Positions 1 through 7,528 of a stretch of 12,070 nt of DNA are shown here, piece by piece; the first letter of the stretch is position 1; every line of letters starts with the position of its first letter. This stretch comes from an uncultured Eubacteriales bacterium. GTDB taxonomy: Bacteria > Bacillota_A > Clostridia > Lachnospirales > Cellulosilyticaceae. Where the stretch lies: contig USPX01000044.1 in NCBI GenBank assembly GCA_900556665.1, forward strand, positions 1 to 12,070. The letters run 5' to 3'. Both the position numbers and the translations under genes were made by a program. The notes under the pieces are model-generated. The model searched no databases. It was not told where the DNA came from and saw nothing but the letters and a program-made list of their open reading frames with translations.

Positions 1-196
1 TAAGTATGAAGAGACTACCTTAAATAATGTAAAGGCAATCTGCTTTGAGACAATAATACCAGGAGACTATAAATATATGGCAAGTGAAAAGCTATGGTTT
101 GATGAAAATATGAAGGCACCCATTAAAATGGAAGTTATTGGCGTAGATGGCAGTACATCCATACTCATTGAATTTGAAAGTTTTAAACATAACTAA
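1..196 (+). CDS. GerS-like LolA-fold lipoprotein, C-terminal part
   Basis: Partial gene: its 5' end lies outside the window. The last 64 codons are read in the frame ending at the TAA at 194-196. The visible peptide contains a run KLWFDENMKAPIKMEVIGVD and ends in EFESFKHN. This matches the C-terminal pattern of LolA-fold lipoproteins in Gram-positives (a 'lWvd...P.k.ei.d.dG....i.f..f..N' type ending). In Clostridioides difficile the LolA-fold lipoprotein GerS, needed for cortex modification through the amidase CwlD, is encoded directly before alr2. The same order here (27 bases to alr, no terminator between) supports a GerS-like role in spore germination. The lipobox and N-terminus cannot be seen, so the assignment rests on the C-terminal pattern and on context. 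Confidence 0.6.
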   Translation, partial: KYEETTLNNVKAICFETIIPGDYKYMASEKLWFDENMKAPIKMEVIGVDGSTSILIEFESFKHN

Positions 197-223
197 TGAA
201 GAGGGAAAACCAAGGAGGAGAAT

Positions 224-1351
224 ATGGAATCTCTTAGACCACGTGTAGTTGCAGAAGTAAGTGTTTCAGCAATTAAACATAATTACAAAGAAATTAGAAA
301 GCATATACCTAAGTATACAGAAATGATGGCAATTATCAAAGCAGATGCCTATGGACATGGTGCGCTAAAAATAGCGGAAATTTTACAAAAAGAAGGTGTT
401 AATCGCTTTGCAGTTGCTATTGCTAAAGAAGGTGAGGAACTTAGAAATCATGGTATTACATCACCTATATTAGTATTAGGGTATACACCAAGAGCTGATA
501 TTAAAACTTTAATTGAAAATGACTTAACACAAACTGTCTTTTCTTATGAAATGGCTAAATATATATCAGATGAGGCAGCAAAATTAAATAAAACAGTTAA
601 CGTGCATATTAAGGTAGATACAGGAATGGGGCGTATTGGTTTCTTATCTAATCCTCAAAGTATAGAAGAAGTACAAAAAATTTCAAAGCTGCCTCATATT
701 AATATGGAAGGAATCTTTACTCATTTTTCAACAGCTGATGAAGAAGATATAAGTTATACAAGAGAACAATGGAGTATATTTGAAGGCTTTTTAAAAGAAT
801 TACATGAAGTAGGTATAGATTTACCTGTAATACATGCAGCAAATAGTGCAGCTATTATGTGTCATAGTTATGCGGACCTTAATGTAGTAAGGCCCGGCAT
901 TATTCTGTACGGTTATTATCCATCCTCTTATCTTGAAAGAAAAGTATTAGATCTAAAACCAGCTATGACACTTAAATCGCAGGTTGTACATGTAAAAGAA
1001 CTTCCAGAAGGTAATTATGTAGGTTATGGTAGAAAGTATTATACCCATCAAAAAACAAAGATAGCTACCATTCCAATTGGTTATGCAGATGGTTATTCAA
1101 GAAGATTAAGTAATAAAGGGAGAGTCCTTATTCGTGGTCAATATGCACCAATCGTGGGAAATATTTGTATGGACCAATTCATGGTAGATGTAAGCCATAT
1201 TAAAGATGTGAGCGTAGAAGACGAGGTTGTTGTATTTGGAACTCAGGGCGATAATAGCATTCCAATAGAAGAAATAGCTGAAATTCTAGGAACCATTAAT
1301 TATGAGATAATGTGTATGATAGGAAAGCGTGTTCCACGTATTTATGTATAA
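224..1351 (+). CDS. alr: Alanine racemase
   Basis: PLP enzyme that interconverts L- and D-alanine in the cytoplasm, supplying D-Ala for peptidoglycan. At 375 residues it has the family's usual length. The N-terminal TIM barrel carries the PLP lysine in AIIKADAYGHG (Lys39). The beta-rich C-terminal domain carries the second catalytic base in VGYGRKYY (Tyr268, aligned with Tyr265 of the Geobacillus enzyme), the IGYADGY segment and the GNICMDQ motif (313-319). VRPGIILYG (222-230) is the usual cofactor-phosphate/arginine segment. The start is fixed by AAGGAGG at 212-218. It follows a GerS-like gene and precedes a MazEF pair, the latter being the Bacillus alr-ndoAI-ndoA order. Near a gerS-like gene it could also act in spores, by converting L-alanine germinant, but the sequence does not separate that from the housekeeping role. 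Confidence 0.95.
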   Translation: MESLRPRVVAEVSVSAIKHNYKEIRKHIPKYTEMMAIIKADAYGHGALKIAEILQKEGVNRFAVAIAKEGEELRNHGITSPILVLGYTPRADIKTLIENDLTQTVFSYEMAKYISDEAAKLNKTVNVHIKVDTGMGRIGFLSNPQSIEEVQKISKLPHINMEGIFTHFSTADEEDISYTREQWSIFEGFLKELHEVGIDLPVIHAANSAAIMCHSYADLNVVRPGIILYGYYPSSYLERKVLDLKPAMTLKSQVVHVKELPEGNYVGYGRKYYTHQKTKIATIPIGYADGYSRRLSNKGRVLIRGQYAPIVGNICMDQFMVDVSHIKDVSVEDEVVVFGTQGDNSIPIEEIAEILGTINYEIMCMIGKRVPRIYV

Positions 1352-1427
1352 ATAAAAATCTAATAACATCGTATAAAATAATAATAAAATGGCAAAAATG
1401 AGAATAGCTAGTTAGGAGTAAATCACG

Positions 1428-1694
1428 ATGTTAGTGGGGAGTGATTTGCAAATGGCGAGGTCAAGAAGTGATTATAGCAAAAACGAATCCAAGATGATGT
1501 ATAATCATCTCGTGCATTCCAATAGAAATAAAGAGAAAGTCCCCTATGATGGATATGCATTTGATACGATGAAAAGAGGCTATAAAGAAATGGCGGCTAT
1601 TAATTTGGCCCTCTCTAACTTTTGTTTTCAAGCAGAAAGTGAGGTCCAGTCTTATTACGATCGCATAGCGGAGTGTGAGGAAAAGTGCAAGTAA
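1428..1694 (+). CDS. MazE/EndoAI-like antitoxin lacking a clear RHH domain
   Basis: Small protein (88 residues) directly before, and overlapping by 10 bases, the MazF toxin gene. Its C-terminal half carries [17 protein letters not shown] followed by a QAESEV..YYDRI segment. This closely resembles the toxin-binding tail of EndoAI-type antitoxins (RGYxEMAxINLxxS...AExEaxxxxERL). The N-terminal 48 residues are charged and do not show the 'iSLPxxLlxelD' ribbon-helix-helix DNA-binding pattern normal for this family. Two starts are possible: ATG 1428 (AGGAG at 1414-1418) or ATG 1452 (GGGGAG at 1436-1441), which gives 80 residues. The likely role is to bind and neutralise MazF. Whether it binds DNA for autoregulation is doubtful. 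The position in the alr-antitoxin-toxin order makes the antitoxin call firm, although the overall similarity is partial. Confidence 0.75.
   Translation: MLVGSDLQMARSRSDYSKNESKMMYNHLVHSNRNKEKVPYDGYAFDTMKRGYKEMAAINLALSNFCFQAESEVQSYYDRIAECEEKCK
1676..1687 (+). promoter_or_regulatory. Ribosome site and GTG start of mazF inside the antitoxin gene
   Basis: TGAGG (1676-1680), four bases, then GTG. This fixes the toxin start within the last codons of the antitoxin, whose TAA is at 1692-1694. The 10-base overlap and non-ATG start fit translational coupling and keep toxin yield below antitoxin yield. Confidence 0.65.
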
Positions 1695-2032
1695 AACGTG
1701 GAGATATATTTTATGCAGATTTAAGCCCTGTTATAGGGTCCGAACAAGGTGGTATTAGACCTGTACTCGTAGTACAAAATGATGTTGGTAATAAATTTAG
1801 TCCTACAGTAATTTGTGCAGCAATCACTTCGAAGATAAATAAAGCCAAGCTTCCTACACATGTAGAGATTGATGCAGCAGAATATGAGTTGGTTAAGAAT
1901 TCTGTTATACTCCTAGAGCAAATTAGAACGATCGATAAAAAAAGACTTAAAGAAAAAATTTGCCATTTAGATGAAGAGCTTATGGCTCAGGTTGATAAGG
2001 GGATAAAAGTTAGTTTTGCACTAAATACATAG
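1685..2032 (+). CDS. ndoA: MazF/EndoA mRNA interferase toxin
   Basis: Ribosome-independent, sequence-specific endoribonuclease of the MazF/PemK family. The Bacillus subtilis orthologue EndoA cleaves at UACAU. At 115 residues it matches the family length. [20 protein letters not shown] begins the SH3-like barrel. The catalytic pair known from EndoA is present as Arg25 (GGIRPVLV) and Thr48 (AAITSKI). KLPTHVEID and [16 protein letters not shown] are strongly conserved family blocks. Translation starts at a GTG (1685-1687) preceded by TGAGG at 1676-1680. The start lies inside the antitoxin gene, so the pair is probably translationally coupled. It appears intact, with no sign of decay. A factor-independent terminator follows 12 bases after the stop and closes the operon. 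Confidence 0.95.
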   Translation: MQVKRGDIFYADLSPVIGSEQGGIRPVLVVQNDVGNKFSPTVICAAITSKINKAKLPTHVEIDAAEYELVKNSVILLEQIRTIDKKRLKEKICHLDEELMAQVDKGIKVSFALNT

Positions 2033-2043
2033 TCAATGTATCG

Positions 2044-2072
2044 GAGACTTATTTATTAAGTCTCTTTTTTTT
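2044..2072 (+). terminator. Terminator of the alr-mazEF operon
   Basis: Perfect 7-bp inverted repeat GAGACTT / AAGTCTC with a 7-base loop (ATTTATT), followed by eight T. It sits 12 bases after the mazF stop codon. Confidence 0.9.
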
Positions 2073-2375
2073 GTCCTGATAAATCTTAAAGTATAAATGT
2101 ATTATTCATAGTATTTTTGTTTAAAATATCAAATAAGTGTGATAAAATGAAAAGAAAAATTAAGGATAAGACAGCTTAATTTCTATCTTAATAGTAACTT
2201 TATTTTTTCCCAATATAATGGCTATAATGAAACGTTATTACACTAAATAAAAGAATCTTTATTGCAAATAAGGTACTAGTTATAAGCAGTATGAGCATAT
2301 ATTTAGTAGAGGATAAATATATAGACTAGAAATAATGTATTAAATAGAGGAATAAATATTTGGGAGGTATTAAAA
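2073..2375. other. Non-coding stretch of about 300 bases before the zinc-ribbon gene
   Basis: Very AT-rich and without a credible gene. It holds a possible extended -10 promoter (2117-2146) and an imperfect inverted repeat, ATTAAGGATA (2159-2168) against TATCTTAAT (2184-2192). Two further TATAAT sequences (2214-2219 and 2223-2228) lack good -35 partners. If transcription begins near 2150, the 5' leader would be over 200 bases long. No known riboswitch pattern or CtsR-type heptad operator (GGTCAAA repeats) was recognised. Confidence 0.5.
2117..2146 (+). promoter_or_regulatory. Possible sigma-A promoter for the zinc-ribbon/clpC unit
   Basis: TTGTTT (2117-2122), an 18-base spacer, and GATAAA (2141-2146). 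A TG at 2138-2139 gives an extended -10 pattern. Both hexamers are imperfect, so this is tentative; 2214-2219 and 2223-2228 are alternative -10 elements. Confidence 0.3.
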
Positions 2376-2849
2376 ATGGCAGACATTTTTAGTAAGTTAG
2401 GAGATAGTATTAAAACAACAATTAAACAAGCAGTAGGTCAAACACAAAAGTCAGTTGATCAAGCAAGTGTTAGAACTGATTTACTTGCTAAGAAAAATGA
2501 GCTTAAGAAATTATATCAAGCATTAGGGGAAAGTCATTATAAAGCATATGCAATGGGTGATAATGATGAAACTCAAGGTGCTATTTATGAAAAGATTACA
2601 GAACTTCTAAAAGATATAGCCGAAGCAGAAAAAAGATTAGAGGATATTGTAACAACTCAAAAAACAAGTTTTAGTACTTTTAAAGAAGATGTAAAAACCA
2701 CTTGGAATGAGCCAACAACAAATGCAGCAGGGCCTGAAGAAGAGGTTCAAAGCGATAATGTAAAAGTGATGAAAGTATGTCCTGTATGTAATACAGGCAA
2801 TAATATTCACGCAGCATATTGTATTCACTGTGGTAATAAGTTTGAATAG
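2376..2849 (+). CDS. Coiled-coil protein with C-terminal zinc ribbon
   Basis: Not a named family as far as I can tell. Residues 1-95 are lysine/glutamate-rich and helical with heptad-like spacing (coiled coil likely). Residues 96-130 form an acidic, Thr/Asn-rich linker. The end is a zinc ribbon with two CxxC knuckles: Cys135/Cys138 (CPVC) and Cys149/Cys152 (CIHCG). No signal peptide or membrane segment is seen, so it is probably cytoplasmic. The start is fixed by GGGAGG at 2362-2367, eight bases before ATG. It lies 50 bases before clpC with no terminator between, so the two are probably co-transcribed. In Bacillus the zinc protein before clpC is McsA, but McsA has its CxxC motifs first and a UVR motif last, and this protein shows neither. 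A link with ClpC is only an inference from position. Confidence 0.7.
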   Translation: MADIFSKLGDSIKTTIKQAVGQTQKSVDQASVRTDLLAKKNELKKLYQALGESHYKAYAMGDNDETQGAIYEKITELLKDIAEAEKRLEDIVTTQKTSFSTFKEDVKTTWNEPTTNAAGPEEEVQSDNVKVMKVCPVCNTGNNIHAAYCIHCGNKFE

Positions 2850-2899
2850 TACAAAACCAAGACTTAAGATGAGACCTCTAGGATAGGAGATGAGCATAT

Positions 2900-5350
2900 A
2901 TGGAAATTAAATTTACACCACAAGCACAAGTTGCTATTGAATATGCAGAACAAATCATGACAGAGTTTAGACATGGGTATTTAGGAACAGAACATTTATT
3001 AGTAGGATTAATTCATTCTCCTAATTCAGTTTCTAAAAAAGCACTTGAGAGTTGTGGTATAGTCGAAGAAGATATTTTAGCGAAAATTAAAGAAGTTATA
3101 GGAGTGGGCGTAGTAAATCTCGCCCTTCCTAAAGATTTTACACCTAGAGTGAAAAGAATCTTTGAGATGAGTGCACAATTTACAAAAGAACTCAGAACAG
3201 ATGGGATAGGTACAGAGTATTTACTTATCAGTATGTTAAGAGAAAAGAACTGTGTTGCTGTAAGATTATTAGAAACATTAGGTGTTAATACAAATAAATT
3301 ATTAAGTTCTTTAATGGAAGTATTAACTGGTGGTAACCAAAAAACAGAAGTTAATTTTAGCACAGTAAAAGATACCAATAAAAAGGTAAAATCTACGACA
3401 CCTACATTAGACAAATATAGTAGAGATTTAACTCAGCTTGCAAAGGATGAAAAGTTTGATCCTATTATAGGTAGAGAAGCGGAGATTGAACGTGTGATTC
3501 AAATTCTTTCTCGAAGAACTAAGAACAATCCATGTCTTGTAGGTGAGCCTGGAGTTGGTAAGACAGCAGTTGTTGAAGGACTAGCTCAAAAAATTATTAG
3601 TGGGAATATACCAGATTTATTAAAAGATAAACGTGTAGTATCACTAGATTTATCAACAATGATTTCAGGGACTAAATATCGTGGTGAATTTGAAGAGCGT
3701 ATTAATAAGGTGCTTGAAGAAGTAAGAACAGTGGGAGATGTTATTCTTTTCATTGATGAGCTTCATACAATTATAGGAGCTGGAGCAGCAGAAGGTGCTA
3801 TGGATGCTTCTAATATCTTAAAACCATCTCTAGCAAGAGGGGAAATACAACTTGTAGGGGCAACTACATTAGATGAATATCGTAAGCATATTGAAAAAGA
3901 TGCAGCATTAGAAAGACGTTTCCAACCAGTGCAAGTAGAAGAACCTACAACAGAAGAGACTTTAGAAATCTTAAAAGGGATTAAAGATAAATATGAAGTG
4001 CATCATCAAGTACAAATTACAGAAGAAGCACTTAAAGCAGCAGTAAAACTTTCTAGCAGATATATTGCAGACCGTTATTTGCCAGATAAGGCAATAGACC
4101 TTATCGATGAAGCGGCTTCTAAAGTGAGATTACGTGCATATAGTTCACCAGCTAATGTAAAAGCTTTAGAAGAAAAACTTGCTAATTTAGCTAAAGAAAA
4201 AGAAGAAGCTATTATTAGTGAAGAATATCAAAAAGCAGCTGAAATCAAACAACAAGAAAATGAAGTAAAAGAACAAATTGCAAGTGCAAAGGTAGAATGG
4301 GATACTAAGCACACTAAAAATAGCCAAATTGTCACAGAAGAAGATATTGCAGATATTGTAAGTAGTTGGACACATATTCCAGTAAAACGTTTAGCAGAAG
4401 AAGAGTCAGAACGTCTTCGTAATATGGAGAATATTTTACACGAACGTGTCATTGGACAAGAAGAGGCTATCAAAGCTGTATCTAAGGCTGTAAGAAGAGG
4501 TAGAGTGGGGCTTAAAGATCCAAACAGACCAATTGGTTCATTTATCTTCTTAGGACCAACAGGTGTAGGTAAGACAGAGCTTACTAAAGCTTTAGCTGAA
4601 GCGATGTTTGGTGATGAAAATGCAATGATTCGTGTAGATATGTCTGAGTATATGGAGAAACATACTGTATCTAAGATGATTGGTTCACCTCCAGGATATG
4701 TTGGCTATGATGAAGGTGGACAACTTACTGAAAAAGTAAGACGTAAACCTTACAGTGTAGTATTATTTGATGAAATTGAAAAAGCACATGGGGATGTATT
4801 TAATATCTTACTTCAAATTTTAGATGATGGACATATTACAGATTCTAAAGGTCGTCGTATTGATTTTAAAAACACAATTATCATTATGACTTCTAATATT
4901 GGTGCAAGAAATATTATTGAGCCAAAACGTGTAGGATTTGTATCTACAGAAGATGCTAAGAAATCATATGAGGATATGAAGAAAAATGTAATGGAAGAAG
5001 TGAAACGTACATTTAAGCCAGAGTTCTTAAATCGTATTGATGAAACAATAGTATTCCATCCACTTTCAACAGAAAATATTAGAGCTATTGCAAGTATTAT
5101 GATTAATAAACTTATTACACGTATTAGCAAAAATGTAGGTATTGAGATTGAACTTGATAAAGAAGCTTTAGATTTCTTAGCTGATAAAGGATATGATAAG
5201 GCTTATGGTGCAAGACCACTTAGAAGGACAATTCAAACTTATATAGAAGATAAACTTTCAGATGAAATTTTAGCCGGTAATTTACGCGAAGGTGACAAAG
5301 TGATTGTCGGTATTAAAGATGAAATGTGTGTATTTAACAAGCAAAAATAG
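2900..5350 (+). CDS. clpC: ClpC-type AAA+ unfoldase of the Clp protease
   Basis: Hsp100 ATPase (816 residues, normal for ClpC) that unfolds proteins and feeds them to ClpP. Two N-terminal Clp repeats span about 1-145. The first AAA+ module has Walker A GEPGVGKT (215-222), Walker B VILFIDE (281-287) and the arginine segment ALERRF (336-341). A short middle domain contains a UVR-like coiled coil at about 425-465, the feature that separates ClpC from ClpB (long middle domain) and ClpE (zinc finger). The second module has Walker A GPTGVGKT (552-559), Walker B VVLFDE (620-625) and a VGF tripeptide (678-680) at the ClpP-docking loop, so it should work with ClpP. AGGAG at 2885-2889 precedes the ATG. 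Unlike Bacillus, ctsR, mcsA and mcsB are not upstream and no CtsR box was seen, so regulation is likely different. Confidence 0.95.
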   Translation: MEIKFTPQAQVAIEYAEQIMTEFRHGYLGTEHLLVGLIHSPNSVSKKALESCGIVEEDILAKIKEVIGVGVVNLALPKDFTPRVKRIFEMSAQFTKELRTDGIGTEYLLISMLREKNCVAVRLLETLGVNTNKLLSSLMEVLTGGNQKTEVNFSTVKDTNKKVKSTTPTLDKYSRDLTQLAKDEKFDPIIGREAEIERVIQILSRRTKNNPCLVGEPGVGKTAVVEGLAQKIISGNIPDLLKDKRVVSLDLSTMISGTKYRGEFEERINKVLEEVRTVGDVILFIDELHTIIGAGAAEGAMDASNILKPSLARGEIQLVGATTLDEYRKHIEKDAALERRFQPVQVEEPTTEETLEILKGIKDKYEVHHQVQITEEALKAAVKLSSRYIADRYLPDKAIDLIDEAASKVRLRAYSSPANVKALEEKLANLAKEKEEAIISEEYQKAAEIKQQENEVKEQIASAKVEWDTKHTKNSQIVTEEDIADIVSSWTHIPVKRLAEEESERLRNMENILHERVIGQEEAIKAVSKAVRRGRVGLKDPNRPIGSFIFLGPTGVGKTELTKALAEAMFGDENAMIRVDMSEYMEKHTVSKMIGSPPGYVGYDEGGQLTEKVRRKPYSVVLFDEIEKAHGDVFNILLQILDDGHITDSKGRRIDFKNTIIIMTSNIGARNIIEPKRVGFVSTEDAKKSYEDMKKNVMEEVKRTFKPEFLNRIDETIVFHPLSTENIRAIASIMINKLITRISKNVGIEIELDKEALDFLADKGYDKAYGARPLRRTIQTYIEDKLSDEILAGNLREGDKVIVGIKDEMCVFNKQK

Positions 5351-5388
5351 AAAATATCAAAAATGTATACTTTTTTTAGTGAATCATG

Positions 5389-5394
5389 TATAAT
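5389..5394 (+). promoter_or_regulatory. Possible -10 element between clpC and the small beta-protein gene
   Basis: A perfect TATAAT 50 bases before the ATG at 5445. The best -35 partner at 17 bases (TATACT, 5366-5371) matches only three positions. There is no terminator after clpC, so read-through from clpC is equally possible. Confidence 0.35.
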
Positions 5395-5431
5395 AAAGTA
5401 AATAGTACATTATTTAAAGAGAGAAAGCATT

Positions 5432-5447
5432 GGAGGATTTAGCAATG
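5432..5447 (+). promoter_or_regulatory. Ribosome site that decides the start at 5445
   Basis: GGAGG (5432-5436) lies eight bases before ATG 5445. The in-frame TTG at 5430 overlaps this Shine-Dalgarno sequence and so cannot be the start. Confidence 0.85.
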
Positions 5448-5861
5448 GCTGTTGTAAATGAAATTATTAGGGTAGAAGAAAATGGGGCACTTAGCTTTGG
5501 AAACTATGAACTTCAATCAAAAACTAAAGTTGAAGACTTTGAGGTTGAAGGAAGATTATACAAAGCAAAAACTTTCTATGAAGTAACTAAACTTAAGAGA
5601 GATGGTGCACTTGTATATGAATCATTACCAGGTACAACTGTTCATGATTTTAAAATAACAGATCAAGAAGTAAGTTTTAATGTAGAAGGAAACGAAAGTT
5701 CACAAATTACATTAGAATTAGAAACTAATACAGAGTACAAACTTATGATTGATGATATGACAGTTGGAAATGTTAAATCTAATTTATCAGGAAAAGTAAG
5801 TTTCAATGTAGATTGTGGTAAAAGAGCACAAGAAGTTATATTAAAAAAAGTAATGAAATAA
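5445..5861 (+). CDS. Small all-beta protein of unknown function
   Basis: 138 residues from the ATG at 5445. Function not recognised. The chain alternates short polar and hydrophobic runs typical of beta strands, has many Val/Thr/Glu, a single Cys near the end (NVDCGKRAQ), and no signal peptide or membrane segment, so it looks cytoplasmic. It begins MAVVNEIIRVEENGALSFGN and contains LVYESLPGTTVHDF and a Gly-containing 'TVGNVKSNLSGKVSF' hairpin-like end. I have a weak memory of similar short Lachnospiraceae proteins carrying the label 'endosialidase'. Nothing resembling a sialidase active site (no Asp boxes) is seen, so that label should not be taken as function. It sits between clpC and a strong terminator and may be the last gene of the clpC transcript. 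Confidence 0.75.
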   Translation: MAVVNEIIRVEENGALSFGNYELQSKTKVEDFEVEGRLYKAKTFYEVTKLKRDGALVYESLPGTTVHDFKITDQEVSFNVEGNESSQITLELETNTEYKLMIDDMTVGNVKSNLSGKVSFNVDCGKRAQEVILKKVMK

Positions 5862-5867
5862 ATAGAT

Positions 5868-5900
5868 AAACTACCTAAAGGATGCTTTAGGTAGTTTTTT
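5868..5900 (+). terminator. Terminator after the small beta-protein gene
   Basis: Perfect 13-bp stem (5868-5880 pairing with 5885-5897) around a GATG loop, ending in six T. It begins six bases after the stop codon and separates the clpC unit from radA. Confidence 0.92.
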
Positions 5901-5923
5901 ATTTGGTATCAAAAATAGTAAAG

Positions 5924-5951
5924 TTGGTATATACTAAGAAAAGCTTATAAT
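5924..5951 (+). promoter_or_regulatory. Promoter of radA
   Basis: TTGGTA (5924-5929), a 16-base spacer, TATAAT (5946-5951), placed about 45 bases before the start codon and just after the preceding terminator. Good sigma-A type match. Confidence 0.65.
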
Positions 5952-5997
5952 TTATATAGAAGAGAAATAATTATTAATAGAATAGGAAAGATAAAAG

Positions 5998-7398
5998 ATG
6001 GCAAAACTAAAGCAAATATATGTATGTACAAGTTGTGGACAAGTTTATTCAAAATGGCAAGGAAAATGTGATGGATGTAAGGAGTGGAATACAATTATTG
6101 AACAAGCCCCAGAACCTGTAAGGAAAGTTGGCGGTTCACGTGTGGTAAAAGGGAGTGTAGCTACCAAAAGGCTTATTGATGTTTCAGGGAGTACATCAGA
6201 GCGCATTATTACCAATATTAGTGAGTTTAATCGTGTAATGGGTGGTGGGATTGTAAAAGATTCTATGACAATCATTACAGCAAGGCCAGGTGCAGGAAAG
6301 TCTACATTATTATTACAAGTGGCACAAGATATAGCTAGCCAAGGACTTAATGTATTGTATGCTTCAGGAGAAGAAAGTGAAGGGCAGATTAAAAATCGTG
6401 CCGAACGTATACTAGATGAAGTGCATCCTAATATTTGGATTCACTCTGATATCAGTATGAATAATGTATTAGCTGTTATTGAAGAAGTAGACGCAGACCT
6501 AATTATAGTAGATAGTATTCAAACCTTTATTATGGAAGAGCATAGTTCGAGACCAGGTAGTCCTGTACAAACAATGGAATGTGCTAATGCTTTATTGCAT
6601 GTTGCTAAAGGTAGTAAAAAGCCAAGAGCTGTTATTGTAGTAGGACAAATGACTAAGGATGATGAAATTGCAGGGGTAAGAGCTTTAGAACACTTAGTAG
6701 ACGCAGTGCTTATTATAGAAGGTGAAAGTGGAGAAGAACTTAGAGGGATTATTGCCTCTAAAAATCGTTTTGGCTCTACAGGAGAAGCAGCATTCTTTGC
6801 AATGACAGAAAGAGGAATGGAACCAATCGAAAACCCTTCAGAATATTTTATGACAGCCAGAGAAGAAGATGATAAAGTATCTGGATGTGCCTTAACTGTT
6901 GTGAGAGAAGGAACTAGACCTATTATTGTAGAAGTAGAAAGTTTGGTAAGTACTTCATTTACGCCATATCCATCACGTATTAGTGAAAATATTAAACGTG
7001 AGCAACTGAATACACTTATTTCTATATTAGAACAACGTGGAAAGATTCAATTATATGATAAAAATGTAGTAGTAAAAACTACAGGGGGACTTAAGTTAAA
7101 GGAACAAGCAGCTAACTTAGCCATTATTATGAGTGTGGTATCTTCTGAAAAAGGCAAGAGTATTCCTAATAGCACACTGTTTATAGCGGATATTGGACTT
7201 ACTGGAGAATTGAAAAGAGTGCCAACTTTAGAGGCTAGACTTCGTGAAGCAGATCGCATGGGATATCAGAAAGCTTATGTAGCAAGAAAGTCAATTCAAC
7301 GTGATTTGAAATTAAAAAATCTACAAATTATAGAAAAAAATACTTTAAGTGAAGTTATTTGGAGTGTGTTCGAGGAAGACAAAAATATTCCCTTCTAG
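5998..7398 (+). CDS. radA: RadA/Sms-like DNA repair ATPase, divergent
   Basis: RecA-related ATPase that promotes branch migration during recombination. At 466 residues it has the family length and domain order. A C4 zinc finger (Cys10, Cys13, Cys24, Cys27) is followed by a RecA-like core with Walker A RPGAGKST (96-103), a YASGEES segment (121-127) and IIVDSIQT (169-176). The RadA-specific KNRFG motif is at 255-259, and a C-terminal Lon-like domain has DIGLTGELKRVP (398-409). Several blocks differ from the usual RadA sequence: Walker A is normally GGDPGIGKST, the loop 'HVTKxGxxAGP' reads QMTKDDEIAGV, and the 'YFEGD...LR' block reads IIEGESGEELR. The catalytic and zinc residues are kept, so it should be active. 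AGGAAAG at 5984-5990 precedes the ATG. It lies downstream of clpC as in Bacillus, but disA does not follow. It could be a RadA paralogue rather than the only copy. Confidence 0.88.
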   Translation: MAKLKQIYVCTSCGQVYSKWQGKCDGCKEWNTIIEQAPEPVRKVGGSRVVKGSVATKRLIDVSGSTSERIITNISEFNRVMGGGIVKDSMTIITARPGAGKSTLLLQVAQDIASQGLNVLYASGEESEGQIKNRAERILDEVHPNIWIHSDISMNNVLAVIEEVDADLIIVDSIQTFIMEEHSSRPGSPVQTMECANALLHVAKGSKKPRAVIVVGQMTKDDEIAGVRALEHLVDAVLIIEGESGEELRGIIASKNRFGSTGEAAFFAMTERGMEPIENPSEYFMTAREEDDKVSGCALTVVREGTRPIIVEVESLVSTSFTPYPSRISENIKREQLNTLISILEQRGKIQLYDKNVVVKTTGGLKLKEQAANLAIIMSVVSSEKGKSIPNSTLFIADIGLTGELKRVPTLEARLREADRMGYQKAYVARKSIQRDLKLKNLQIIEKNTLSEVIWSVFEEDKNIPF

Positions 7399-7420
7399 AA
7401 AAAATTCTAATAATTAATGA

Positions 7421-7476
7421 ATAAAATAAAAGGCTATTGAAATATAAAGAGGTATTTCAATAGCCTTTTATTTTAT
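7421..7476. terminator. Bidirectional terminator between radA and the ferredoxin gene
   Basis: Perfect 24-bp inverted repeat (7421-7444 against 7453-7476) with an eight-base loop. The core GGCTATTGAAATA is flanked by A-rich and T-rich arms, so a T-rich tract follows the GC-containing core on either strand. It lies between convergent genes and can stop both. Confidence 0.9.
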
Positions 7477-7479
7477 AGA

Positions 7480-7520
7480 CTATATATAAGGAAGTAACTA
7501 GATACCTTCTTTATATATAG
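7480..7520. repeat. Second inverted repeat in the ferredoxin 3' region
   Basis: CTATATATAAGGAAG (7480-7494) pairs with CTTCTTTATATATAG (7506-7520), with one G-T position in 15, around an 11-base loop. It starts nine bases after the ferredoxin stop on the - strand, before the main terminator. It has no T tail of its own. It may stabilise the 3' end of the short ferredoxin mRNA. Confidence 0.6.
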
Positions 7521-7528
7521 CCTCCAAA

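Noticed and set aside
1390..1416. Short ATG frame before the antitoxin (MAKMRIAS and stop)
   Set aside because: Only eight codons, and it cannot supply the missing RHH domain.
2637..2897. Open frame on the - strand across the zinc-ribbon gene
   Set aside because: It lies opposite a well-supported gene, has no ribosome site, and its product is a composition artefact.
3013..5130. Several - strand frames inside clpC
   Set aside because: clpC on the + strand has full family motifs throughout; the reverse frames are shadows without ribosome sites or recognisable products.
5430..5444. TTG start giving five more residues for the small beta protein
   Set aside because: The TTG overlaps the GGAGG ribosome site that correctly spaces the ATG at 5445.
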